This document shows, piece by piece, positions 16,923-29,765 of a stretch of 64,000 nucleotides of DNA. The number at the start of each line of letters is the position of its first letter. Position 1 is the stretch's first letter. Source of the DNA: DATEPR01 sp036273855 (lineage in GTDB: Bacteria > Actinomycetota > Actinomycetes > Mycobacteriales > Pseudonocardiaceae). The notes under the pieces are model-generated. The model was not told where the DNA came from. It did not search any database and saw only the letters and a program-made list of their open reading frames with translations. Location: positions 124,001 to 188,000 of the forward strand of contig DASUGU010000142.1 of the NCBI GenBank assembly GCA_036273855.1, in the 5' to 3' direction. The position numbers and the translations under genes are program-made.

Positions 16923-18008
16923 TCACCCTCCCATCGCGCTCGCCCGGAACCCGGCCGGAACGGCCGCGATCGCCGGCAGCGCCTCGGTCAGCACGTCGAT
17001 GGCGAGCAGGTACTCGTCCAGCCGCAGGTGTTCGTCGTCGGTGTGGTCGAGCGCGGAGTCGCCCGGGCCGTACGCGACCGCGGGCACGCCCCAGTGCGGC
17101 ACGAGCACGTTCATGTCGGACGTGCCGAGCTTGACCTTGGCGGTGGCCACCCCGGCCACCCGGCGCACCGCCGAGGTGAGCGCGCGCACCAGCGGATCGG
17201 CCCGGCTGGTGCGCACCGCTGGCACCCGCTCCAGCACGGTGATCTCACCGCCGTCGGCCAGGCCGCGCACCCGGTCCAGAAAGGACTCTACGTTGAACCC
17301 CTCCGGTGTGCGGCAGGCGATCCGGGCCCGCGCCGAGGTCGGATCACCGTCCAGCGCGAGCAACGCCGGGATCGCCCGGCGGAACGCGGACAGGTCCGGG
17401 CCGTCGGCGACGAGCGTGCCGCGCGTGGAGAGCCACACGTCGGCCGCCACCTCGACGGCCCGTTCCGCCGGGCTGCTGCTGTGTGCCGGCGGCCGGCGCA
17501 CCCGGTACTCGAACCTCAGCATGCCCTTGTAGCCGACCACGACCGACGCGACACCGCTCGGCTCGCCGATCAGCAGGACGTCCGGCCGGTCCATGCTGGC
17601 GCACAGGTACCGGGCACCCCGGGACACCCGTTCCTCGTCCACGGCACCGATCACGACCAACCTCGCGTCGGTCAGTTCGGCGGCGGCGCGGGCCCCGGCG
17701 TGCACCATGGCCGCCAGCGGGCCCTTGGCGTCCACCGACCCGCGGCCGAACAACACGTCGCCGGCCTGCCGCACCGGGAGCTCGCCGGGAACCGTGTCGA
17801 TGTGGCCGACCATCATGATCGTCGTGCGACCACTGCCGAGTTCGCCGACGACGTTGCCGACCGCGTCGATCCCGGTGCGGTAGCCCAGCGCCGTCATCCG
17901 GTCCGCGAGCCACCCGGCCGCCCGCCGTTCGTCGCCGCTGGGCGACGGGATGGCCACCAGCCCGCGCAGCGTGGCCAGCGCGTCCTCGGCCCAGCGGTCA
18001 GCGCGCAT
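16923..18008 (-). CDS. LysK-type M20 hydrolase releasing product from LysW
   Basis: A 361-residue M20 zinc hydrolase, the length of LysK ([LysW]-lysine/ornithine hydrolase). Motifs: GHIDTVPG, GRGSVDAKGPLAAM, VDEERVSRGARYL, GEPSG and LGTSDMNVL near the end. LysK breaks the amide between LysW and the finished amino acid. Placed directly before LysX, with the transketolase and aminotransferase behind, it is the better of the two M20 genes for freeing the diamino-dihydroxyheptanoate. It starts at ATG 18008, overlapping the 2OG-Fe oxygenase by 11 bp. Confidence 0.9.
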   Translation of the reverse strand: MRADRWAEDALATLRGLVAIPSPSGDERRAAGWLADRMTALGYRTGIDAVGNVVGELGSGRTTIMMVGHIDTVPGELPVRQAGDVLFGRGSVDAKGPLAAMVHAGARAAAELTDARLVVIGAVDEERVSRGARYLCASMDRPDVLLIGEPSGVASVVVGYKGMLRFEYRVRRPPAHSSSPAERAVEVAADVWLSTRGTLVADGPDLSAFRRAIPALLALDGDPTSARARIACRTPEGFNVESFLDRVRGLADGGEITVLERVPAVRTSRADPLVRALTSAVRRVAGVATAKVKLGTSDMNVLVPHWGVPAVAYGPGDSALDHTDDEHLRLDEYLLAIDVLTEALPAIAAVPAGFRASAMGG

Positions 18009-18727
18009 TGAGGTCCACCAGCAACATGTCCCGCACCCCGACGTGGTCGGTGGCGGACACCGGGGAGACCTCGTGCGTCAGCCGGGGATCGACCACGATG
18101 ATCGTGTCCAGCCGGTCGGTCATGGTCAGGCGCACCGGTGGCCGCCCGGCCGGGTAGATCGTGGACGACCCGCCGGTACACCCGGTCCGGTTCAGCAGGT
18201 GCATGCCGACGAAGTCGTGGCCGTCGCGGTGGCGGCTCTCCGGGGTCGGGCTGCCCGGTGCGCCCTCTACCGCGACCACCCGCACCATGTGCAGCCCGAT
18301 CTCCCAGGCCCGCACGTCCGTGGCCACGTGTCCGGCGATGTCCAGGTCCGCCGCGACCAGCCCGACCAACGTCGGGTCCAGCAACTCGGTGGGCGGGATC
18401 GGACCGAACATCCGTGCCCTGCCGCCGTAGTGCGGGACGTGCTCGGCCGACTGGCGGAACGGGACGTGGGGCAGCGGCGTGAACCGCCAGTGACCCGGTG
18501 CGTCGCGCTCCGCGCGGAGCCGCCCGTACCGTCGGTACCGGTAGGTGCCACCGTCGACCAGCGCCTCGTCCGGTCCCAGCAGCTCCCAGCACCGGGCCAG
18601 CCGGACGACGGCCTCGGTCGCGAACAGGCCGGTGAGTTCCGCCGCCCGCACCACCACGACGTCGTCCGCGGCGAGCACTCTGCCCCACGCCGTGGCGCGG
18701 GCGATCCGGTCCGGTGGTGTCAGTACG

Positions 18728-18738
<11 letters not shown>
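17998..18738 (-). CDS. 2-oxoglutarate/Fe(II) dioxygenase (PF10014-type)
   Basis: About 246 residues. The family motif is clear: HRDGHDFVGMHLLNR with iron ligands His and Asp, then GGSSTIYPAG, and the distal His in LTHEVSPV. Members of this family (e.g. L-isoleucine 4-hydroxylase) hydroxylate free amino acids. It sits between NRPS and LysK genes with overlaps on both sides. Likely substrates are the AmCP-derived amino acid, serine or an aliphatic residue. I prefer the GTG at 18738, with AAGGAG about ten bases upstream. A GTG at 18747 is in frame but has almost no spacing. Which carbon is oxidised is unknown. Confidence 0.85.
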
Positions 18739-23174
<4,436 letters not shown>

Positions 23175-23188
<14 letters not shown>

Positions 23189-26100
23189 CGGCCAGCCTCC
23201 CCCGCACCTGCGACTCGTCCATCGCGCCGACCTCCAGCACCAGCCGCGCGGTGCGGTCGACGTCCCCGCCGTTGCCGGCCGCCTCGGCCCGCAACGTGCT
23301 GGCCAGTCCGGTGATGGTGCCGGCGGCGAGGAAGTCGCGGACCGAGAGCGTCACCCGGAACAGATCCTTGATCCGGGAGACCACCTGGGTGACGAGCAGC
23401 GAGTGACCGCCGAGCTGGAAGAACTCGTCGGTCACGCCGACCCGGTCCACGTCCAGCACGTCGGCCCAGATCCCGGCGAGCACGACATCCAGCGGTGCCA
23501 CCGGTTCGACGTACTCACCGTCCATCTCGGAACGGACACCGGCAGGCTCGGGCAGCGCGTCCCGGTCGAGCTTTCCACTGGGCAGCAACGGAAAGCTGTC
23601 CAGCAGTACGAACGCCGACGGCACCATGTACTCGGGCAGCCGGCCGAGCAGATGCTGGCGCAGTTCGCCGGTGCTCGGCGGCAGCGGACCGCGCGTGCTG
23701 ACGTAACCGACCAGGCGCGCGCCCGCGCCGTCGGTCCGCAGCACCACGACCGCCTCGCGCACCTGGGGATGCCGGCCGAGTGCGTGCTCGACCTCGCCCA
23801 GCTCGATCCGCAGCCCGCGCAGCTTGACCTGGTTGTCCAGGCGGCCCAGGAACTCCAGCTCACCGCTGACCCGCCAGCGCGCCGCGTCGCCGGTGCGGTA
23901 GAGCCGGCCACCCGGATCGGGGCCGAACGGATCGGGGACGAAGCGCCGCGCGGTCAGTGCCGGCCGGCGCCAGTAGCCGCGCCGTACTCCGGCACCGCCG
24001 ATGAACAGCTCGCCGCGCACCCCGACCGGCACCGGCTCGCCCCGGTCGTCCAGCACGTAGAGGCGCTGGTTGGGCAGCGGCCTGCCCCACGGGATCCGGC
24101 CGGGCACCGGTTCGGGCCTGCGGACCAGGTGATACGTCGAGCAGTAGGAGACCTCGGTCATGCCGGCGAGGTTGTAGAGCCGGACGTCGGGCACCAGTTC
24201 GTGCAGCCGGTCGGCGAGCGCGGGCGACAGCCGGTCACCGCCCAGCGTGGCCAGCCGCAGCCGGCAGCCGGGCAGGCCGCCGTGCTCGTGCGCGTGGTCC
24301 ACCAGCAGGCGCAGCAGCGCGGGCGCGGAACTCCACGCCGTGACACCCTCGTCCAGCACCAGCGTGCGCAGCAGTTCCGGATCGGTGACCTCGTCGTCCC
24401 GGCACACCACGACACACGCCCCGGCCAGCAACGTGCCGAAGATCTCGTAGACGGACATGTCGTAGTTCAGCGACGAGATCGCCAGCATCCGGTCGGTCGG
24501 CGTAAGCCCGAGCGTCGTGTTGAGGCCCAGCAGTGTGTTGGCCACGCCACCGTGCTCGTTCGCCGAGCCCTTCGGGACACCGCTGGACCCGGACGTGTAG
24601 ATCACGTAGCACAGCGAACGCGGTCCGCACAGCTCGACCGGCGGCTCGTCGTCCCCGGCCGGGTCGTCGTTCGTCAGCACGATGCCGTCCACCGGCAGCA
24701 GACCGGTGTCCGCGATCCGCCGGTCGGTCACGACCACCGACACACCGGAGTCGCCGACCATCATCGCCACCCGGTCGCGCGGATACGCCGGATCCAGCGG
24801 CACGTAGCCGGCGCCCGCCTTGAGGATCGCCACCAGTGCCACGACGATGTCCGCCGATCTGGGCAGGCAGACGCCGACCAGCCGTTCCGGCCCGGCCCCC
24901 AGGGTCCGCAGGTGGCTCGCCAGCCGGTTCGCCCTGGTGATCAGCTCGCGGTAGGTCAACCCGAAGCCGCCGCAGCGCACCGCGGTACTGCCGGGCCGTG
25001 CCTCGGCCTGCCGGTCGATCAACTGGTGCAGCAGGTCCGTCGTCCCCGCGGCGCCCACCCCGCCGGTGCCGGACAGGGCGCCCAGCACCCAGTCCCGCTC
25101 GGCCGCGAACAGCGGCACCTCGTCGACGCAGCGGCCCGGATCGCCCACCACCGTGGTCAGGGCCAGCAGGAACGCCTCCGCGATCCGGCTCGCGGTCGCC
25201 GCGTCGAACAGGTCGGTGCTGAACTCGACCCGGCCGGCCACGGTGCCCTCCGGCGCCGGTACGAGGTCCACGGCCAGGTCGAACTTGGTCGACTGGCTCA
25301 CCGACGGGTCCAGCACCGTCACGTCGAGGCCGGGCAGCGACGGTCGCGCCATCGGCACGTCCCGCAGCGCCAGCATCACCTGCACCAACGGCACGGCGGC
25401 ACCGGCCCGGTCCGGCTGCACCGCAGCCACCACCTTCTCGAACGGAACGTCCTGGTGACCGTAGGCGCCGTCGCACGTCGCCCGCACCCGGGCGAGCAGG
25501 TCGGCGAACGACGGCCTGCCGGACGTGTCCACCCGGATCGGCAGGGTGTTGACGAAGAAGCCGACCAGCGGTTCCAGTTCGGGGTGCCGGCGACCGGCCA
25601 CCGGCGACCCGATCAGCACGTCCGGCTGCCCGCTCCAGCGGGCCAGTACGACGGCGAACACGGCCAGCAGCACCATGTACGGGGTGGCGCCGGACCGGCC
25701 CCCGAGCGTGGCCACGTCCCGGTACAACGCGGCCGGGATCGTCAGCGGCACCGACGAGCCGTGCCAGCCGCGCACGTCGGACCGCGCCCGGTCGGCGGGC
25801 AGTTCGATGGCCGTGACATCGGCCAACCGTTCCTGCCAGTACGCCAGTTGTTCGTCCATCCGGCCGCGCGCCAGCCAGTCCCGCTGCCACACCGCGTAGT
25901 CCGCGTACTGCACCGCCAGTTCCGGCAGTGGTGTCGGCCTTGCTCGCGCGAACGCCTCGTACAGCACGCTCACCTCGTGCACCAGCACCCCGAGCGACCA
26001 ACCGTCCGATGCGATGTGGTGCATGCTCAGCACCAGGACGTGGTCCTCGGCCGCGCACCGCAGCAGCCGCGCCCGCAGCAGTGGATCGCGCAGCAGGTCG

Positions 26101-26543
26101 AACGGCCGGCCCGCATCGGCCGCCAGCTCCCGGTCCACGTCGGCCGCGCGGATGTCCTGGACCGGCAGGGCGATCGGCCGGACGGGGCCGATCCGCTGCG
26201 TCGGGCGGCCGCCCTCGGCCGGGAACGTCGTGCGCAACACCTCGTGCCGGCGCACGATCTCGGTCAGGGCGGCGCGCAACGCCGCCAGGTCCAGCACACC
26301 GCGCAACCGCAACCCGCCGGACATCACGTAGGCGGTCGACCCCGGATCGGCCTGGTCCAGGAACCACAGCCGTTCCTGCCCGTAGGACAACGGGAACGTG
26401 GGCTCGGCGCCCTGGCGCTCCTGGCGGGGCACCCCCGCCGTCGCCGTGTGCCGCCGGGCCAGTTCCAGGGCCAGCAGGGCCTGGCGCTGCGGAGACAGTC
26501 CCGCGATGTCGTACGCACCGGAGGTAGCACCAGCGTCAGCCAT
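23175..26543 (-). CDS. NRPS module: C - A (divergent, unknown substrate) - PCP
   Basis: An 1122-residue single-module NRPS. The C domain has HHIASDG; it is a condensation, not a heterocyclisation, domain. The A domain has a normal A3 loop (YTSGSSGVPKG) and GDAARW region, but the A5 motif is NLAGMTE instead of NxYGPTE. The pocket reads about D-M-Y-S-A-L-L-Y-C-K, distantly like the cysteine clade but not a known code. The PCP has GGHSLLVTQV, followed by a 40-residue acidic tail that may dock to the next enzyme. It starts at ATG 26543, overlapping the thioesterase gene. The odd pocket is a candidate for the azabicyclic or diaminodihydroxyheptanoate unit; alternatively the domain is inactive and loaded in trans. 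Confidence 0.92.
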
Positions 26544-27348
26544 ACACCGCTCCTGGATTCGGTACGGACACCTGGGTCCGCGCCAGCCGACCGGTCGGCG
26601 TGCGCGGCAGCCGTCCGCCCACGACCGCGTCCACCTGGTCGACCAGCGTGGCGAGCACGCGTGCCACCGACTGCCGCACGAAGAAATGGCCACCGGGGAA
26701 CACATCCGTGGTGTGAGCGGCCGTGGTCTGCCGCGCCCAGCCGGACGCCGCCGCGGCCGGATCGACGGTCGGGTCGTCGGCCCCGAAGTACAGGTGCAGC
26801 GGGCAGTCCAGCGGCGCCTCGGCGCGGTGCACCCGGCGCGCCAACATGCCGAGATCAGCGCGCAGGACCGGCAGCAGCGCGGCCAGGTACTCCGGGTCGG
26901 CGAGCAACTCCGTCGCCGTGCCACCCCAGTCCCGCAGCCACCCGGTCAACCGCTCGTCGGACGGTTCGGCCGAGGACAGTGGCTCGTCGGGGGGTTCGCT
27001 CGCCGCGAGGATCAGCGCGGCGGGCCGCCAGCGCCGGGTCCGGCGCAACTCGCGGACGATGTCGAAGGCGATGATCGCGCCCATGCTGTGGCCGAAGACC
27101 ACCACCGGCCGGTCGAGCAGGGACTCGGTGTCCCGGGCGAACGCGGCCGTCAGCACGCCGGCGTCGTCGGCGAGCGGCTCGGCCGCGCGGGTGCCTCGGC
27201 CGGGCGGTTCCAGCGCCGCGACGCCCAGTGCCGCCGGCAGCAGGCCGGCCCAGTCCCGGAACAGGTGCACGCCACCGCCGCTGGGCGGCACGCACAACAG
27301 CCACATCCGAGCGTCATCGGGATCGGACCACAACCGCAGCGATGTCAT
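26536..27348 (-). CDS. Thioesterase (alpha/beta hydrolase), first gene of NRPS/AmCP operon
   Basis: A 270-residue type II-like thioesterase: LLCVPPSGGGVHLFRDW near the start, nucleophile elbow GHSMGA, Asp in YFGADDPT and His in PGGHFF. Its C-terminus overlaps the NRPS start by 8 bp. Because none of the three NRPSs has a fused TE, this enzyme or the one at 9.5-10.3 kb must release the peptide, or release occurs another way. I chose ATG 27348, where similarity to the family starts (SLRLWSD). The longer frame upstream has no support. It is divergent from the sulfotransferase across a 171-bp gap that should hold both promoters. Confidence 0.88.
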   Translation of the reverse strand: MTSLRLWSDPDDARMWLLCVPPSGGGVHLFRDWAGLLPAALGVAALEPPGRGTRAAEPLADDAGVLTAAFARDTESLLDRPVVVFGHSMGAIIAFDIVRELRRTRRWRPAALILAASEPPDEPLSSAEPSDERLTGWLRDWGGTATELLADPEYLAALLPVLRADLGMLARRVHRAEAPLDCPLHLYFGADDPTVDPAAAASGWARQTTAAHTTDVFPGGHFFVRQSVARVLATLVDQVDAVVGGRLPRTPTGRLARTQVSVPNPGAVYG

Positions 27349-27519
27349 AGGCAGACCGTTCCAAGGTCGACGCATCGACGGGGCCACAGCGACCCCGGTC
27401 GAAGGCTCGCAACGGCCGCCCACCCGGACCAGTCAGGCAGTTCCCCTACGTGCGCGCCCGGTCCGCCGTGCCGGAAACTGGCCGCGTCGGCCGGTCCGGC
27501 ACCGGGAGGTGGCCACGGG

Positions 27520-28248
27520 ATGCACCAGATCGTGGCGCTCTGGAGCCTGCCGCGCAGCCGCTCCACCGCGTTCTTCCGGATGATGGCCGAGCGCGGCGAC
27601 TTCCACGTGCTGCACGAGCCGTTCTCCAACCGCGCCGAATTCGGCCACACCGACGTGGCCGGTCACCTGGTGGACTCGGAACGGGCGCTGCTGGCGTCGA
27701 TCCGGTCGTTGGCCGGGCGCGGGCCGGTGTTCTTCAAGGACACCACCGACGAGCGCTACCCCGGGCCGCTCGCGGACGTGGATTTCCTGGCTCGGGACGC
27801 GGTGCACACCTTCCTGATCCGACACCCCCGGGACACCATCGCGTCCTACCACGCGCTCAACCCGCACGTGCGACGGCACCAGATCGGCGTGGCGCACCTG
27901 CACGAGTTGTACCAGCGGGTGACCGAACTGACGCCCTGCCGGCCCGTCGTGATCGACGCGGACGACCTGGTGGCGGACCCCGAGGCGACGGTACGCGCCT
28001 ACTGCGACCGGATCGGCATCCCGTATCTACCGGAGGCGCTGACGTGGGCACCGGGAGACCGCGTCGAGTGGCGGTCGACGGCGCGCTGGCACGGCGATGT
28101 CCGCGCGTCCACCGGTTTCACGGCCGACACCGGTACGCACGACGTCGACGTGGTCGATCATCCGGTGCTGGCCGGCCATCTGGCCCACCATCTGCCGTTC
28201 TACCAGGAACTGCACCGGCACCGGCTGATCCCGCACCCGGCGCGCTGA
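27520..28248 (+). CDS. PAPS-dependent sulfotransferase family protein
   Basis: A 242-residue P-loop sulfotransferase-like protein. The 5'-phosphosulfate loop is LWSLPRSRSTAFFRMM at residues 7-22, and the 3'-phosphate-binding segment is FLIRHPRDTIASYH. The gene has GGGAGG about ten bases before its ATG. My recollection is that aziridine closure in the azinomycin/ficellomycin group uses sulfation of a hydroxyl followed by sulfate loss, catalysed by a sulfotransferase with a partner protein. Placement beside the AmCP reductase and NRPS genes fits activation of the diamino-dihydroxyheptanoate the same way. No PAPS-synthesis genes are seen, so PAPS would come from general metabolism. Confidence 0.85.
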   Translation: MHQIVALWSLPRSRSTAFFRMMAERGDFHVLHEPFSNRAEFGHTDVAGHLVDSERALLASIRSLAGRGPVFFKDTTDERYPGPLADVDFLARDAVHTFLIRHPRDTIASYHALNPHVRRHQIGVAHLHELYQRVTELTPCRPVVIDADDLVADPEATVRAYCDRIGIPYLPEALTWAPGDRVEWRSTARWHGDVRASTGFTADTGTHDVDVVDHPVLAGHLAHHLPFYQELHRHRLIPHPAR

Positions 28249-28253
28249 CGGTC

Positions 28254-28640
28254 CTAGTCGGCGAGGCTGCGCAGCACGCAGAACTCGTTGCCCTCCGGGT
28301 CCGCCAGCACGGTCCAGTTCTGTTCGCCCTGGCCGACATCCGCCGGCCGGGCACCGAGATCGAGCAGCCGTCGCACCTCCTCGGCGCTGGTGCGGTCGAT
28401 CGGGCTGACGTCCAGGTGCACCCGGTTCTTGACCACCTTGTCCTCGGGTACCCGGATGAACAGGATCGTGGGCGGCATCTGCTGTTTGCGCACCTGTTCC
28501 GGCGTCGGCTCCCAGCTCGCGATCTCCACGATCTCCTGGTTCCGGTCGATCACCTCGAAGCCGAGCACGGCGCACCAGAACGTGGCGAGCCGTTCGGGAT
28601 CGTGGCAGTCGACGGCCAGTTCGGTGAACCTGCTGACCAT
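28254..28640 (-). CDS. VOC (glyoxalase/bleomycin-resistance fold) protein
   Basis: A 128-residue vicinal-oxygen-chelate protein: FTELAVDCHDPERLATFWCAV at the N-terminus, NRVHLDVS in the middle and VLADPEGNEFCVL at the C-terminus. Start ATG 28640 follows AGGAGAGCG. It is convergent with the sulfotransferase (5 bp between stops) and divergent from the reductase. Such small VOC proteins can sequester DNA-damaging antibiotics or catalyse isomerisations. Since the predicted product carries an alkylating aziridine, resistance by binding is an attractive but unproven guess. It is also a common type of unrelated actinomycete protein. Confidence 0.8.
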   Translation of the reverse strand: MVSRFTELAVDCHDPERLATFWCAVLGFEVIDRNQEIVEIASWEPTPEQVRKQQMPPTILFIRVPEDKVVKNRVHLDVSPIDRTSAEEVRRLLDLGARPADVGQGEQNWTVLADPEGNEFCVLRSLAD

Positions 28641-28729
28641 CGCTCTCCTCATGCCGGCGTCGGTGCTTCTCCCGACTGCCCCAGGGCCGCCCGCGCGCCA
28701 GATTCTGGACGGCGCACCAGGAGGATGAT

Positions 28730-29752
28730 ATGGGAACGAGTGTCGCCGTCGTCGGCGGGTCCGGCTACATCGGCGGCGAACTCCTGCGCCTGTTGCTCGG
28801 CCATCCCGACGTCCAGGTGACGGCGGCGACGTCGACCCGATGGGCGGGCCGCCGGATCGACTCGGTCCATCCGAACCTGCGGGCCCGCACCGACCTGACG
28901 TTCACCGCGCCCGAGGCGCTGGACGAGCAGGACGTGGTCTTCCTGGCCGCGCCGCGTACCGCCGCGATGGCGGTGGTGCCCGAGTTGCGGCGACGGACCA
29001 GGACACTGATCGATCTGGGGCCGGACTTCCGGTTGCGCGACCCGGAACTGTTCCACCGCTACTACGGTGTCGACCACACCGCGCCGGATCTGCTGCCGTG
29101 GTTCGTGTCCGGCATTCCGGAGCTGCACCGAACCGAACTGTCCACGGCGGACCTGATCAGCATCCCCGGCTGTATGGCGGTGGCCGCGACGCTGGCGCTG
29201 CGCCCGCTCGCCCCGCTCGTGCCGGCCGGTGCCGTGGTCACCGTGGACGGCCGGATCGGTTCCAGCGGCTCGGGTGCCGGCGCCGACCAGCTCAACCGGC
29301 ACGCCGAACGCAGCGGTGCGCTGCGGGTGTTCGCGGCGACCCGTCACCGGCACGAGGCCGAGGTCGGACAGGCGACCGGTCTCGCCGTGCGGATGACCGC
29401 GACCGGTGTCGAGGCGGTGCGCGGTGCCCAGGTGGTCTGCCGGGTGCCGTTGGCCGGTCCGGTGTCGGAGGCCGAGGTGCGCCGGTCCTACCGCGACCAC
29501 TACGCGGGTGAGCCGTTCGTCCGCGTCGTGGCGCAGCGACGCGGACTGTACCGGCTGCCGGAGCCGAAGATCCTCATCGGCTCGAACTACTGCGACGTCG
29601 GCTTCGCGGTGGACGGCGACACGGTCGTCGCGATCGGCGCACTGGACAACCTGGTCAAGGGTGGCGCCGGCAACGCCGTGCAGTGCATGAACATCCGTCT
29701 CGGCCGGCCGGAACGCACCGGCCTGGACTTCGCCGGCCTGCATCCGATCTGA
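28730..29752 (+). CDS. lysY: LysY/ArgC-type reductase for LysW-bound acyl phosphate
   Basis: A 340-residue semialdehyde dehydrogenase fold protein: NADP loop VAVVGGSGYIGGELLRLL, catalytic Cys148 in SIPGCMAVA, and NLVKGGAGNAVQ near the C-terminus. ArgC/LysY enzymes reduce the acyl phosphate made by ArgB/LysZ to the semialdehyde. No arginine operon is present, and the LysW system needs exactly this step, so I assign LysY. AGGAGGATGAT precedes the ATG. The next gene (FAAL-NRPS) starts 14 bp downstream, tying the reductase to peptide assembly. Confidence 0.9.
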   Translation: MGTSVAVVGGSGYIGGELLRLLLGHPDVQVTAATSTRWAGRRIDSVHPNLRARTDLTFTAPEALDEQDVVFLAAPRTAAMAVVPELRRRTRTLIDLGPDFRLRDPELFHRYYGVDHTAPDLLPWFVSGIPELHRTELSTADLISIPGCMAVAATLALRPLAPLVPAGAVVTVDGRIGSSGSGAGADQLNRHAERSGALRVFAATRHRHEAEVGQATGLAVRMTATGVEAVRGAQVVCRVPLAGPVSEAEVRRSYRDHYAGEPFVRVVAQRRGLYRLPEPKILIGSNYCDVGFAVDGDTVVAIGALDNLVKGGAGNAVQCMNIRLGRPERTGLDFAGLHPI

Positions 29753-29765
29753 CCGGGAGAGCCGC

